A model generated the notes under the pieces. That model was not told where the DNA came from, did not search any database, and saw nothing but the letters and a program-made list of their open reading frames with translations. This document shows positions 55,550 through 63,993 of a stretch of 64,000 nt of DNA, in pieces. Source of the DNA: Alphaproteobacteria bacterium (lineage in GTDB: Bacteria > Pseudomonadota > Alphaproteobacteria > ATCC43930 > CGMCC-115725); the NCBI GenBank assembly GCA_028871455.1, contig JAGWNF010000003.1:124001-188000 (forward strand). The letters are read 5' to 3'. Made by a program: the position numbers and the translations under genes. Numbering within the stretch: position 1 is the stretch's first letter; each line of letters begins with the position of its first letter.

Positions 55550-56008
55550 TCAATCGCGGTCGGCGGTCAGGCGGTCGATGAACTCGCCGAAATCCTTCGC
55601 CTCGCGGAAATTGCGATAGACCGAGGCGAAGCGCACATAGGCGACGGGATCGAGCGTTGCCAGCATCTCCATCACCAGCTCGCCAACCATGTCGCTCTTG
55701 ATCTCGGTCTCGCCCGAGCTTTCGAGCTGGCGGACGATCGAGTTGATGGCGCGCTCGACGCGTTCGCCCTCGACCGGCCGCTTGCGCAACGCGATCTGGA
55801 TCGACCGTGCCAGCTTGTCGCGCTCGAACGGCTCGCGCTGGCCGTTCTTCTTGATCACCGTGAGCTCGCGGAGCTGTACCCGCTCGAAGGTCGTGAAGCG
55901 CGCGGCGCAGTTGGGGCAGAGCCGGCGCCGGCGGATCGATGCACGGTCGTCGGTCGGTCGCGAGTCTTTCACCTGGGTGTCTTCACATCCGCAGAACGGA
56001 CAGCGCAT
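55550..56008 (-). CDS. nrdR: Transcriptional repressor NrdR
   Basis: 152 residues. Zinc ribbon [15 protein letters not shown] ... [12 protein letters not shown], then an ATP-cone ([20 protein letters not shown]). Represses ribonucleotide reductase genes. Ribosome site AGGAGA. It lies 12 bases after the glyA remnant, keeping the ancestral rpiB-glyA-nrdR-ribD order. Confidence 0.96.
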   Translation of the reverse strand: MRCPFCGCEDTQVKDSRPTDDRASIRRRRLCPNCAARFTTFERVQLRELTVIKKNGQREPFERDKLARSIQIALRKRPVEGERVERAINSIVRQLESSGETEIKSDMVGELVMEMLATLDPVAYVRFASVYRNFREAKDFGEFIDRLTADRD

Positions 56009-56020
56009 CGGTTTTCTCTC

Positions 56021-56248
56021 CTAGGGATAGACGGGGAAGCGCTGGCACAGCGCCCGCACCCGCTGCTTGACCGCAGTCTCGACCGCACCATTGCCGCCGT
56101 CGCCATTGGCGACCAGCCCGTCAAGCACTTCGACCTGGTCTTGCTGCCGCTTGAGCTCGCGGCCGATCGCGGCGGCCACCTCGGGATCGGCCTCGGCGAG
56201 CGTCGCGGTGAAAAAGCGATTGGCGGTGGGCGCGGGTTTGGCGGTCAT
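56021..56248 (-). pseudogene. glyA: glyA remnant: serine hydroxymethyltransferase with an in-frame internal deletion
   Basis: A 75-codon frame. Residues 1-40 match the start of SHMT (FFTATLAEADPEVAAAIGRE, KRQQDQVE) and residues 40-75 match its very end (EVLDGLVANGDGGNGAVE, RVRALCQRFPVYP). About 350 residues holding the PLP lysine and active site are missing, with the frame kept. The join falls in a GTCGAAGT-like stretch that could be microhomology. Start and context are those of real glyA: ATG overlaps the rpiB stop (ATGA) and nrdR follows. The product cannot be active. SHMT is usually essential, so a second copy, or an assembly collapse, is implied. Confidence 0.85.
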
Positions 56249-56694
56249 GCGCTCGCCTTCGCCGGCGAAAATTTGGCGACGCGCCGGGCGTGGCGGCCGC
56301 CCTCGAACGGCGTCGCGAAAAAGATCTTGAGGCAATCCTTGGCGAGTTCGGGGCCGAGAACGCGTCCGCCCAGCACCAGGACGTTGGCATCGTTGTGCTG
56401 ACGCCCCAGCCGCGCGGTCAGGCCGTCGTGCACCAGCGCCGCGCGCACGCCGCGATGCCGGTTGGCCGCCATCGACATGCCGATGCCGGTGCCACAGATG
56501 AGCACGCCCCAGCGCGCACGGCCCTCCTCGATCGAACGCGCGACCGCCGCCGCGAAATCCGGATAATCGACGGGCTCGCGACTCTCGGTGCCGAGGTCGA
56601 GCACGTCGAAGCCGAGCGCGCGCAACTCAGGCAGCAAGACGCATTTCAGATCATATCCGCCGTGATCTGCGGCGACGGCGACGGTGTCGGCCAT
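56245..56694 (-). CDS. rpiB: Ribose-5-phosphate isomerase B
   Basis: 149 residues. Motifs VAADHGGYDLK, DLGTESREPVDYPDFA and GVLICGTGIGMSMAANRHRGVRAAL. The isomerase residue is the Cys in ICGTG. Interconverts ribose-5-phosphate and ribulose-5-phosphate. First gene of the rpiB-glyA'-nrdR-ribD run. Confidence 0.95.
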   Translation of the reverse strand: MADTVAVAADHGGYDLKCVLLPELRALGFDVLDLGTESREPVDYPDFAAAVARSIEEGRARWGVLICGTGIGMSMAANRHRGVRAALVHDGLTARLGRQHNDANVLVLGGRVLGPELAKDCLKIFFATPFEGGRHARRVAKFSPAKASA

Positions 56695-56871
56695 GGCCCC
56701 TGGAATAGCCTTAATAGCGCGGCGAATCTACCAGATATCGGCCCGCCAAGTCAGCCGCATACCATCCATCGCATTATCCCCATGACTCACAGGGCGGTCG
56801 CCAGGGCATCTCAACCGCAGTCTTCCGCCGTCATCAATGCTGTAATCGCGGTACGAATTACTGGGTGTCGT

Positions 56872-56901
56872 TTGACATCAACTCGTCGGTCTGCCTCTAT
56901 A
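56872..56901 (+). promoter_or_regulatory. Possible mucR promoter
   Basis: A perfect TTGACA (56872-56877) with TCTATA at 56896-56901 (spacer 18), about 36 bases before the mucR ATG. The surrounding 56760-56930 stretch is more AT-rich than average, as expected for an autoregulated MucR promoter. Confidence 0.4.
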
Positions 56902-56936
56902 CCTGCCCGAGATTCCCCCGATTGAGGCGGCAGATC

Positions 56937-57368
56937 ATGGCTGAGGACGCGCCCAAGCCGAGCAGCGACGACTTCCTGCGCATGACCGCCCAGATGGTCG
57001 CCGCCTATTTGCGCAAGAACAGCGTGCCGGCGGCCCAGATCACCGAGGTGATCAACTCGGTCTATGGCTCGCTGCGGGCCATCGACGGCCGTGCCAATGC
57101 GCCCGCGCCGACCGAGCTCAAGCCGGCGGTGCCGATCAAGAAATCGGTGACGCCGGAGTACATCGTCTGCCTCGAGGACGGGCGCAAGCTGAAGATGCTG
57201 AAGCGCCATCTGCGCACCGAGTACAACATGACGCCGGAGCAGTACCGGCAGAAATGGGGTCTGCCCGTCGACTATCCGATGGTCGCGCCGAACTACGCCA
57301 AGCAGCGCTCGGCCTTCGCCAAAGAGATCGGCCTCGGCAAGGGCGCCGGCAGGAAAAAGCCGGCGTAG
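56937..57368 (+). CDS. mucR: MucR/Ros-family transcriptional regulator
   Basis: 143 residues from ATG 56937, which has AGGCGG upstream; an in-frame start 72 bases earlier would span the predicted promoter. The C-terminal Ros/MucR domain reads YIVCLEDGRKLKMLKRHLR, MTPEQYRQKWGLPVDYPMVA. The Cys and Asp and the first His of the zinc site are there, but the usual second His region reads LRTEYN, so zinc binding may be altered or absent, as in some Ml proteins. MucR represses surface polysaccharide and cell-cycle genes in relatives. Its 3' end is duplicated at 59066-59124. Confidence 0.92.
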   Translation: MAEDAPKPSSDDFLRMTAQMVAAYLRKNSVPAAQITEVINSVYGSLRAIDGRANAPAPTELKPAVPIKKSVTPEYIVCLEDGRKLKMLKRHLRTEYNMTPEQYRQKWGLPVDYPMVAPNYAKQRSAFAKEIGLGKGAGRKKPA

Positions 57369-57380
57369 TCCGCCGGGCCT

Positions 57381-59003
57381 TCAGTGTGCCGCGGCGCGGT
57401 TGCTGGGCGCCAGGCTCTCGCGGACGGCGGCGAAGGCAACGCCCTGGCGCACGCCCCAGTAGTAGATGGCGAGCGAGATGAAGACGACCGCCACCAGGTC
57501 CCAGCCGCCGGGCAACGCGCCGATGCCGCCGAAGGCCCGGTCGCCGAGATAGGACAGCACCGCCATCGCGATCAGGTAGACGACCAGCCACGCGCCGAAG
57601 CGCAGGGTGTCGCGGCCGGCGGTGCCGCGCCAGAGATAGAAGTAATAGATGACGACGCCGACCAGCAGGGCTGCGAGGGTTTCGCCGGTATCGGGCCAGC
57701 CGCTCCAGTAGAGGATGAGCGACGAGAGCACGAAGGCAAGCGGGGCCCAGAACTCGCCGAAGGGCAACCGGAACGGCCGCGGATGATCTGGCGCGGTCTG
57801 GCGCAACACGCCGAACGACACCGGTCCGATCGCGTAACCAACCATGAAGGCGACGTTGACCGCCGAGATCAGCGCGCTGTAGCCGCCGGTGGTCATCAGC
57901 AGGAAGAACACCTCAAGCAGGAAACAGGCAAACAGGCCCCAGCCCGGCGTGCCGTAGCGCGGATTGAGCTGCAGGAAGAATCTGGGCAGCGTGCCGTTCT
58001 CGGCGATCGTATAGGCGACGCGCGGTACCGAGCCGACATTGGTCGCGTTGGGCCCGTTGGGCGAGACGACGCCGTCGATGAAGATGAGCCACGCGATCAC
58101 GCCCAGCCCCGCGGCGGCGGCGACGTTGTAGAGCGGCGCCGGCAGCTTCGCGAGCGTCGACCAGTCGCCGGCCTTGACGCCGTATTGCGCCAGGCCGCTC
58201 CAGTTGAGCGCGCCGAGGAAGACGATTGCGATCAGCACGTAAGTCACCAGCGACACGACCACGGTGAGAATCACGGCGAGCGGCAAATCGCGCCCCGGCT
58301 TCTTCGCTTCGGCGCCGAAGTCGAGCGCCTGGCGGAACCCGATATAGGCGAAGATCGTGCTGGCGACGCCAAGCATGATGCCGGAGCCGCCGTTGGGCGC
58401 GAACGGTCCAAACGACGTGAAGTTCGCGCCGTGGAAAGCGAAGAAGCCGGCGCCGACCAGGAACAGGAGGATCGGGATGAATTTGAGGCTGGTGATCCAG
58501 TTCTGGAAATGCGCCAGATAGCGCACGCCGACATAGTTGAGCGCGCTGATGATCGCCAGGATGGCGATGGCAACGATGAGGCCGAGCACGGTGAGAGTCC
58601 GGTCCGGCGTGACGAAAGCCGGAACGAACGAGCCCGCATAGCGCGTCACCGCCACCGCTTCGGCCGGCGGAATGATGGCGTAGGAGATGAACGCCGCCCA
58701 CCCGGCGACGTGGCCGGTGAACGAGCCGTGCGACAGCCGCGGATATAACGCCACGGCACCCGCGGCGGGCCAAGCCGCGCCGAGTTCGGCATAGACCACG
58801 GCGACGATCAGCACGGCCACGCCGCCGACGATCCACGACGCGATGCTCGCCACCCCGGCGTGCGATGCCGCCACCGCTGGCAGCAGCAGCCATCCGGACC
58901 CGATCACGGTCCCCAGACTCATGGTGAACAGCGAGAACCATCCCAGCTCTTGCCGGAATGTCCCGCCCGCTTGTCCTGAAGCCGCGCCGGATTGCTGGCT
59001 CAT
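57381..59003 (-). CDS. APC-family amino acid permease
   Basis: 540 residues from ATG 59003, preceded by GAGGGGG; the frame is open 36 bases upstream. Twelve or more membrane helices. APC signatures: FSLFTMSLGTVIGSGWLLLP in helix 1, a gapped FGAEAKKPGRDLP before helix 7 and FRQALDF in helix 6. Substrate unclear; it belongs to the branch with basic or neutral amino acid transporters. It is convergent with mucR (12-base gap) and flanked by duplicated mucR 3' sequence. Confidence 0.88.
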   Translation of the reverse strand: MSQQSGAASGQAGGTFRQELGWFSLFTMSLGTVIGSGWLLLPAVAASHAGVASIASWIVGGVAVLIVAVVYAELGAAWPAAGAVALYPRLSHGSFTGHVAGWAAFISYAIIPPAEAVAVTRYAGSFVPAFVTPDRTLTVLGLIVAIAILAIISALNYVGVRYLAHFQNWITSLKFIPILLFLVGAGFFAFHGANFTSFGPFAPNGGSGIMLGVASTIFAYIGFRQALDFGAEAKKPGRDLPLAVILTVVVSLVTYVLIAIVFLGALNWSGLAQYGVKAGDWSTLAKLPAPLYNVAAAAGLGVIAWLIFIDGVVSPNGPNATNVGSVPRVAYTIAENGTLPRFFLQLNPRYGTPGWGLFACFLLEVFFLLMTTGGYSALISAVNVAFMVGYAIGPVSFGVLRQTAPDHPRPFRLPFGEFWAPLAFVLSSLILYWSGWPDTGETLAALLVGVVIYYFYLWRGTAGRDTLRFGAWLVVYLIAMAVLSYLGDRAFGGIGALPGGWDLVAVVFISLAIYYWGVRQGVAFAAVRESLAPSNRAAAH

Positions 59004-59065
59004 CGTGTCCCCCTCAAAGCCATCGTAGCGTCGTCGCAACGGAGGCGTAGCCTAAGGGTGCCGCC

Positions 59066-59124
59066 CGGCCTTCGCCAAGGAGATCGGCCTCGGCAAGGGC
59101 GCCGGCATGAAAAAGCCCGCCTGA
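59066..59124 (+). pseudogene. Second copy of the mucR 3' end (truncated paralogue)
   Basis: The last 18 or so codons of mucR recur here: AFAKEIGLGKGAGMKKPA then TGA, against AFAKEIGLGKGAGRKKPA then TAG in mucR. Over about 56 bases there are three mismatches, one of them changing R to M and the rest silent. Everything before the Ala of AFAKE is missing, the sequence turning into the permease upstream region. It is therefore a truncated mucR paralogue or an insertion scar. No start codon or ribosome site makes it a gene. Confidence 0.75.
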
Positions 59125-59152
59125 CGTCGCTCGCGGGTGCGGCGCGCTGTGC

Positions 59153-60268
59153 CTAGTGCTTCAACTCGGCGTACTGCCCGTTCTTCCAGCTATAGACCAC
59201 GTAGTCCGGTCCGATCACGTCGCCCTTGGCGTTGAAGCCGACGGTGCCAATCACCGTCTTGAACTTATTGGCCTTCATCGTCTTCGACAGGTCGGCCATT
59301 TTGATCGAGTGCGCCTTCTTGGCCGCTTCCGCGAATACCTGAATCGCGGCGTAAGTGTAGAGCGTATAGCCTTCCGGATCATAGCCGCTGGCTTTGAACT
59401 CCTTCACCACCGCTCGCGCCGAGGCCAGACCGCGCGGATCCGGCGGGAAGGTCATCAGCGTGCCGGTGCCCGCCTCGCCGGTGATCTTCCACAGATCGGT
59501 CGTGACCAGGGCGTCGCCACCCATCAGCACGGCGTTGAGCCCCTGCTCCTTCGCCTGGCGCACGATCAGGCCGGCTTCGCGGAAATAGCCGCCGAAGTAA
59601 ATCGCTCTGACGTTGGCCGCTTTCATCTTGGAGATGATCGCCGAGAAGTCGCTGTCACCCGCGTTGATGGAATCGTGCACCGCAGGCTTGATGCCGTGCA
59701 CGGCCATTTCCTTGATCGTCTGATCGGCGAGACCCTTGCCATAGGTCGACTTGTCGTCGATCACCGCAACCGCTTTGCCCTTGAAGCGCGCGGCGATGTA
59801 GTCGCCGGCAACCTTGCCCTGGCTGTCGTCGCGACCGCAGACGCGGAAGACATTGATCCAACCCTTGGCGGTCGCGTCATCGGTCAGCGCCGGATTGGTC
59901 GAGGCCGGCGTGATCTGGAGGATATTCGCGTCGGCGTAAACCGCCGAGGCCGGGATCGAGGTGCTCGAGCAATAGTGGCCGGCGACGAAGACGACACCGG
60001 CGTTGGCAAGCTGGTTCGCGACGCTGACCGCCTGCTTCGGATCGCAGGCATCGTCGCCGACGGTCAGCGCGAGCTTGCGGCCGAGCACGCCGCCATGGGC
60101 GTTGATGTCCTTGACCGCCATCTCGGCCCCGCGACGGAACTGTTCACCGACCGCGGCGTCGGCGCCGGTCATCGGTCCGACCGTCGCGATCTTGATGTCC
60201 TGGGCATAGGCAACCGCTGAAACGACGGTCATCGCCGTCGCGAGCACAAACCGCACTGTCCAATGCAT
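59153..60268 (-). CDS. livK: Branched-chain amino acid ABC transporter, periplasmic binding protein
   Basis: 371 residues from ATG 60268 (AAGGGGAGG site). Signal peptide about 1-22 (ending AYAQ). Type I periplasmic fold: IKIATVGPMTGADAAVGEQFRRGAE, then VAGHYCSSTSIPAS and TPASTNP, as in LivJ/LivK. Delivers Leu/Ile/Val or related amino acids. Last gene of the liv operon. Confidence 0.92.
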   Translation of the reverse strand: MHWTVRFVLATAMTVVSAVAYAQDIKIATVGPMTGADAAVGEQFRRGAEMAVKDINAHGGVLGRKLALTVGDDACDPKQAVSVANQLANAGVVFVAGHYCSSTSIPASAVYADANILQITPASTNPALTDDATAKGWINVFRVCGRDDSQGKVAGDYIAARFKGKAVAVIDDKSTYGKGLADQTIKEMAVHGIKPAVHDSINAGDSDFSAIISKMKAANVRAIYFGGYFREAGLIVRQAKEQGLNAVLMGGDALVTTDLWKITGEAGTGTLMTFPPDPRGLASARAVVKEFKASGYDPEGYTLYTYAAIQVFAEAAKKAHSIKMADLSKTMKANKFKTVIGTVGFNAKGDVIGPDYVVYSWKNGQYAELKH

Positions 60269-60315
60269 GAGAACCTCCCCTTGTAACCGCAGCTTAGCAA
60301 AAGGCACGCGCCGGG

Positions 60316-61047
60316 TTAAGCGGCGCCGCGCGCACCCCCCTCGAGATAGGCCGCCCGTACCTCGGCATTGGCTAAAAGTTCGGCACCGGTGCCCGAGAGT
60401 ACGATGCTGCCGGTCTGCAACACATAGGCCCGATGGGCCAGTCTCAGGGCATGGTGCGCATTCTGCTCCACGAGCAGCACGGTGATCTTTTCTTCGGCAT
60501 TGATCGCCCGGATCACGGCGAAAATCTGCTTCGCGATCAGCGGCGCGAGCCCAAGCGACGGCTCGTCGAGCAGCAGCAGCCGCGGGCGGCTCATCAAGGC
60601 GCGGGCAATCGCCAGCATCTGCTGCTCGCCGCCGGAGAGCGTGCCGCCGCGCTGGTGACGCCGTTCCGCCAGTATCGGGAACAACTCGAGGACGCGCGCG
60701 AGATCTCGGTCGAAGCGCCCTGCCGCGGCCGTGGTGGCGCCGACCTGGAGATTCTCCAGCACGGTCATGCGCGGAAAGATGCGGCGCCCTTCGGGCGCCT
60801 GCGAGATTCCTAGCCGAACGATGGCGAAGGTCGGCAGGTGCGTGATGTCACGCCCGTCGAATGCGATCGTGCCGGCAGCAGCGCGCGGCCGACCGCAGAT
60901 CGTCATCAGCAAGGTCGACTTACCGGCACCGTTGGCGCCGATCAGCGCCACGATCTCGCCGGCGCCGACGGTCAGGTCGACGCCTTTCAGCGCCTCGATC
61001 CGTCCATAGGCCGCGTGCAATCCCGCAACCTCGAGCAGCGCGCTCAC
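60316..61047 (-). CDS. livF: Branched-chain amino acid ABC transporter ATPase LivF
   Basis: 243 residues from GTG 61047 overlapping livG (GTGA). Walker A GANGAGKST, signature LSGGEQQMLAIARAL, Walker B LLLLDEPSLGLAP. The Q-loop is ISQAPEGR, the LivF hallmark. Confidence 0.94.
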   Translation of the reverse strand: MSALLEVAGLHAAYGRIEALKGVDLTVGAGEIVALIGANGAGKSTLLMTICGRPRAAAGTIAFDGRDITHLPTFAIVRLGISQAPEGRRIFPRMTVLENLQVGATTAAAGRFDRDLARVLELFPILAERRHQRGGTLSGGEQQMLAIARALMSRPRLLLLDEPSLGLAPLIAKQIFAVIRAINAEEKITVLLVEQNAHHALRLAHRAYVLQTGSIVLSGTGAELLANAEVRAAYLEGGARGAA

Positions 61048-61844
61048 TCCTCCTCCTCGCCGAGGTAGGCCTTGATCACCGCCGGATCACGGCGCACCTC
61101 GGACGGCGAGGCGTCGGCGACCTTCTTGCCGTAATTGAGCACGATGACATGATCGGAAATGCCCATCACCACGCTCATGTCGTGCTCGATGAGCAGGATG
61201 CCGACGCCGAAGCGGTCGCGGATCATGACCAGAAACCGGCCGAGCTCGGCGCTCTCGCGTGGATTGAGTCCGGCAGCCGGCTCGTCGACGCAGAGCAGCC
61301 GCGGTCCGGTGCACATCGCGCGGACGATCTCGAGCCGGCGCTGGGCACCGTAGGGCAGATTGCCGGCATCCTCGTCCGCGCGTTCGCGCAAATCGATCAG
61401 GTCGAGCCATTCGCGGGCGCGGGCGATGGCGGCGCGCTCGGCCTCGCGGTGACTCTTCAAGCCGAGCAAGCCGCCGATGTTGTAGCCGCTGGCGCGGGTG
61501 AGCGCGACGTGCTGCGCCACCACGAGATTCTCGAGCACCGTCATGCCCGCGAAGAGACGCACGTTCTGGAACGTGCGCGCGACGCCGGCGTGCCGCGCGA
61601 TACGATAGCCCTTCAGGCGTTCAAGCCGGAAATGCAGGCCGTCCTGCGTCAGCACCAGCGTGCCGCCGGTCGGTCGATAGAAGCCGGTGAGGCAGTTGAA
61701 GACGGTGGTCTTGCCGGCGCCGTTCGGTCCGATGATGGCGGTGATTTCGCCCCGGTAGGCGGTGAACGAGAGATCGTCCACCGCGATCACGCCGCCGAAG
61801 CGCATCGACAGGTTCTCGACGGCGAGCAGCGGCTGTCGCGTCAT
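61044..61844 (-). CDS. livG: Branched-chain amino acid ABC transporter ATPase LivG
   Basis: 266 residues from ATG 61844 overlapping livM (ATGA). Walker A GPNGAGKTT, LivG-type VARTFQNVRLF, signature LPYGAQRRLEIVRAM, Walker B LLCVDEPAAGLNP, and the family C-terminal EVRRDPAVIKAYLGEE. Confidence 0.94.
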   Translation of the reverse strand: MTRQPLLAVENLSMRFGGVIAVDDLSFTAYRGEITAIIGPNGAGKTTVFNCLTGFYRPTGGTLVLTQDGLHFRLERLKGYRIARHAGVARTFQNVRLFAGMTVLENLVVAQHVALTRASGYNIGGLLGLKSHREAERAAIARAREWLDLIDLRERADEDAGNLPYGAQRRLEIVRAMCTGPRLLCVDEPAAGLNPRESAELGRFLVMIRDRFGVGILLIEHDMSVVMGISDHVIVLNYGKKVADASPSEVRRDPAVIKAYLGEEEE

Positions 61845-63079
61845 ATCCGGTCGAGCCGCACCGACGGCGCGCGGATGGTGAAGATACCGCGCGGTCGCCA
61901 GATCATGATCGCCACCATCGCCGCGCCGAAGATCAGCATGCGATACTGCGCGAACTCGCGGCCGAACTCCGGCAGCGTCGCCAGGATCACCGCTGCCAGG
62001 GCAACGCCGAGCTGGCTGCCCATGCCGCCGAGCACCACGATCGACAGGACGGTGGCGGATTCCTGGAAGTTGAAGCTCTCCGGGCTGATGAAGCCGGCGC
62101 GCGCTGCGAAGAGCGCGCCGGCGAAACCGCCGGTCATGGCGCCGATCGCGAAGGCCGACAGTTTGGTGGTCGTCGGATTGAGGCCGAGGGCGCGGCAGGC
62201 GATCTCGTCCTCGCGCAGCGCCTCCCACGCCCGGCCGATCGGCAGGCGGCGGACGCGCAGGCTGAACCAGTTGATGGCGAGCGCCACCGCCAGGGCGACA
62301 TAATAGAGCCAGATCAGGCGCTGAATCGGATCGTAGGCGATACCGAAAAAGTGATTGAACGTCGTCACGCCAGCCGGCGCGCCGGCCGCGATCGGCATGC
62401 CGAACACGCTCGGACGCGGAATATCGCCGATGCCGTTCGGGCCGCCGGTCACCGCAGTCCAGTTGTTGAGCACGATGCGGACGATCTCGCCGAAGCCGAG
62501 CGTTACGATCGCAAGATAGTCGCCGCGCAGACGCAAGACCGGTATGCCCAGAAGAATCCCGGCGGTGGCCGCGGTCATGCCCGACAGCGGCAACATCTCC
62601 CAGAACGACACGTGGTACCATTGGGCCGCGAGCGCGAACGTGTAAGCGCCGACGGCGTAGAAGGCGACATAGCCGAGATCGAGGAGCCCGGCGAGACCGA
62701 CGACGACATTCAGGCCCCAGCCGAGAATAACGTAGATGAGGGCCAGCGTGCCCAAATCGATCGACCGCCGCGACGCGAACGGCGTCACCGGCAACAGCAC
62801 TGCAAACACGATCAGCGCGGCCGAGGCCAGTTTCACCAACTTACCCTGGGGTATCGCTGTCTTTCGCACCCCGAACTGGTGCAAGTGGAAACGTCGCGGT
62901 ACCAGGCCAAACAGCAACCGTCCGGCGAAAACCACGGCAGCCGCGATTGCAACCCACGAGAACCGCGTCGAGAATCCGACGCCGGCATCGCTGGTTTCGA
63001 AGCCGATCAACGGGAAGGCAAGAGCGAGCGCGATCAACGCCGCGAGGCCAGCGTCTTTGACGCGCGGCGCCGCGCTCAT
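61841..63079 (-). CDS. livM: Branched-chain amino acid ABC transporter permease LivM
   Basis: 412 residues from ATG 63079, in TGATG overlap with livH; a GTG at 63082 is also possible. About 9-10 helices; the N-terminal 90 residues are an extra hydrophobic region as in E. coli LivM. Motifs GLAGLLDLGYVAFYAVGAY, GDYLAIVTLGFGEIVRI and GWEALREDEIACRALGLN-type AWEALREDEIACRALG. Confidence 0.93.
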   Translation of the reverse strand: MSAAPRVKDAGLAALIALALAFPLIGFETSDAGVGFSTRFSWVAIAAAVVFAGRLLFGLVPRRFHLHQFGVRKTAIPQGKLVKLASAALIVFAVLLPVTPFASRRSIDLGTLALIYVILGWGLNVVVGLAGLLDLGYVAFYAVGAYTFALAAQWYHVSFWEMLPLSGMTAATAGILLGIPVLRLRGDYLAIVTLGFGEIVRIVLNNWTAVTGGPNGIGDIPRPSVFGMPIAAGAPAGVTTFNHFFGIAYDPIQRLIWLYYVALAVALAINWFSLRVRRLPIGRAWEALREDEIACRALGLNPTTTKLSAFAIGAMTGGFAGALFAARAGFISPESFNFQESATVLSIVVLGGMGSQLGVALAAVILATLPEFGREFAQYRMLIFGAAMVAIMIWRPRGIFTIRAPSVRLDRI

Positions 63080-63993
63080 CACACCTTCTCGACCTCAGGG
63101 CGTCCGAGCAGACCGCTCGGCCGGAACATCAATACCAGGATGAGCACCGCATACACCGCGACGTCCTTGTATTCGGACGGGCAATAGCCGGACCAGAACG
63201 CTTCGATGACGCCGATCAGCAAGCCGCCGAGAACCGCGCCGGGCAGCGAGCCGATGCCGCCCAGCACCGCGGCAGTGAACGCCTTGATGCCGGCGAGAAA
63301 GCCGATGAAGAAGTCGATCACGCCGTATTGCAGAGTCACCATGAGACCGGCGACCGCGGCGAGCGCTGCACCGATGACGAAGGTCAGCGAGATGGTGCGG
63401 TCGACATCGATGCCGAGCAGCGCCGCCATCGTCATGTCCTGCTCCGTCGCGCGTTGCGCCCGGCCGAGCGGCGTCAGCTGGATGATCGCCGTAAAGACGA
63501 CCATCAGCAGCAGCGTTGCGCCGACGATGATCAGCTGCAGCCAGCTCACGCTCACCACGAAGCCGCCCTGCTGCATCAGGTCGAACCCGCCCGTGATGAT
63601 CGGCGGCAGCGCCTTCTCGTGCGCGCCCTGAACCAGCAGCACGTAATTCTGCAGGAAGATCGACATGCCGATCGCCGAGATCAGCGGCGCCAGGCGGAAC
63701 GAGCCGCGCAGCGGCCGATAAGCGATGCGCTCGACCGCCCAGCCGTAGACCGCGGTCAACGCCATCGCGATCAGCAGCACCAGCAGCAGCGCCAATGGAA
63801 TCCACGTGATGCCGATCACGCCGAGCACGACGAAGAAGATCAACGAGATGAACGCGCCGATCATGAAGATTTCGCCGTGGGCGAAATTGATCATGCCGAC
63901 GATGCCGTAGACCATCGTGTAGCCGATGGCGATCAGGGCATAAATCGCGCCCAGCGTCAGCCCGTTGACGAGCTGCTGAATGAAATACGCCAT
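63079..63993 (-). CDS. livH: Branched-chain amino acid ABC transporter permease LivH
   Basis: 304 residues, starting ATG 63993 seven bases from the window end. About 8 helices. Motifs LVNGLTLGAIYALIAIGYTM, INFAHGEIFMIGAF, and the loop RAQRATEQDMTMAALLGID that couples to LivF/LivG. First visible gene of livHMGFK. Confidence 0.95.
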   Translation of the reverse strand: MAYFIQQLVNGLTLGAIYALIAIGYTMVYGIVGMINFAHGEIFMIGAFISLIFFVVLGVIGITWIPLALLLVLLIAMALTAVYGWAVERIAYRPLRGSFRLAPLISAIGMSIFLQNYVLLVQGAHEKALPPIITGGFDLMQQGGFVVSVSWLQLIIVGATLLLMVVFTAIIQLTPLGRAQRATEQDMTMAALLGIDVDRTISLTFVIGAALAAVAGLMVTLQYGVIDFFIGFLAGIKAFTAAVLGGIGSLPGAVLGGLLIGVIEAFWSGYCPSEYKDVAVYAVLILVLMFRPSGLLGRPEVEKV

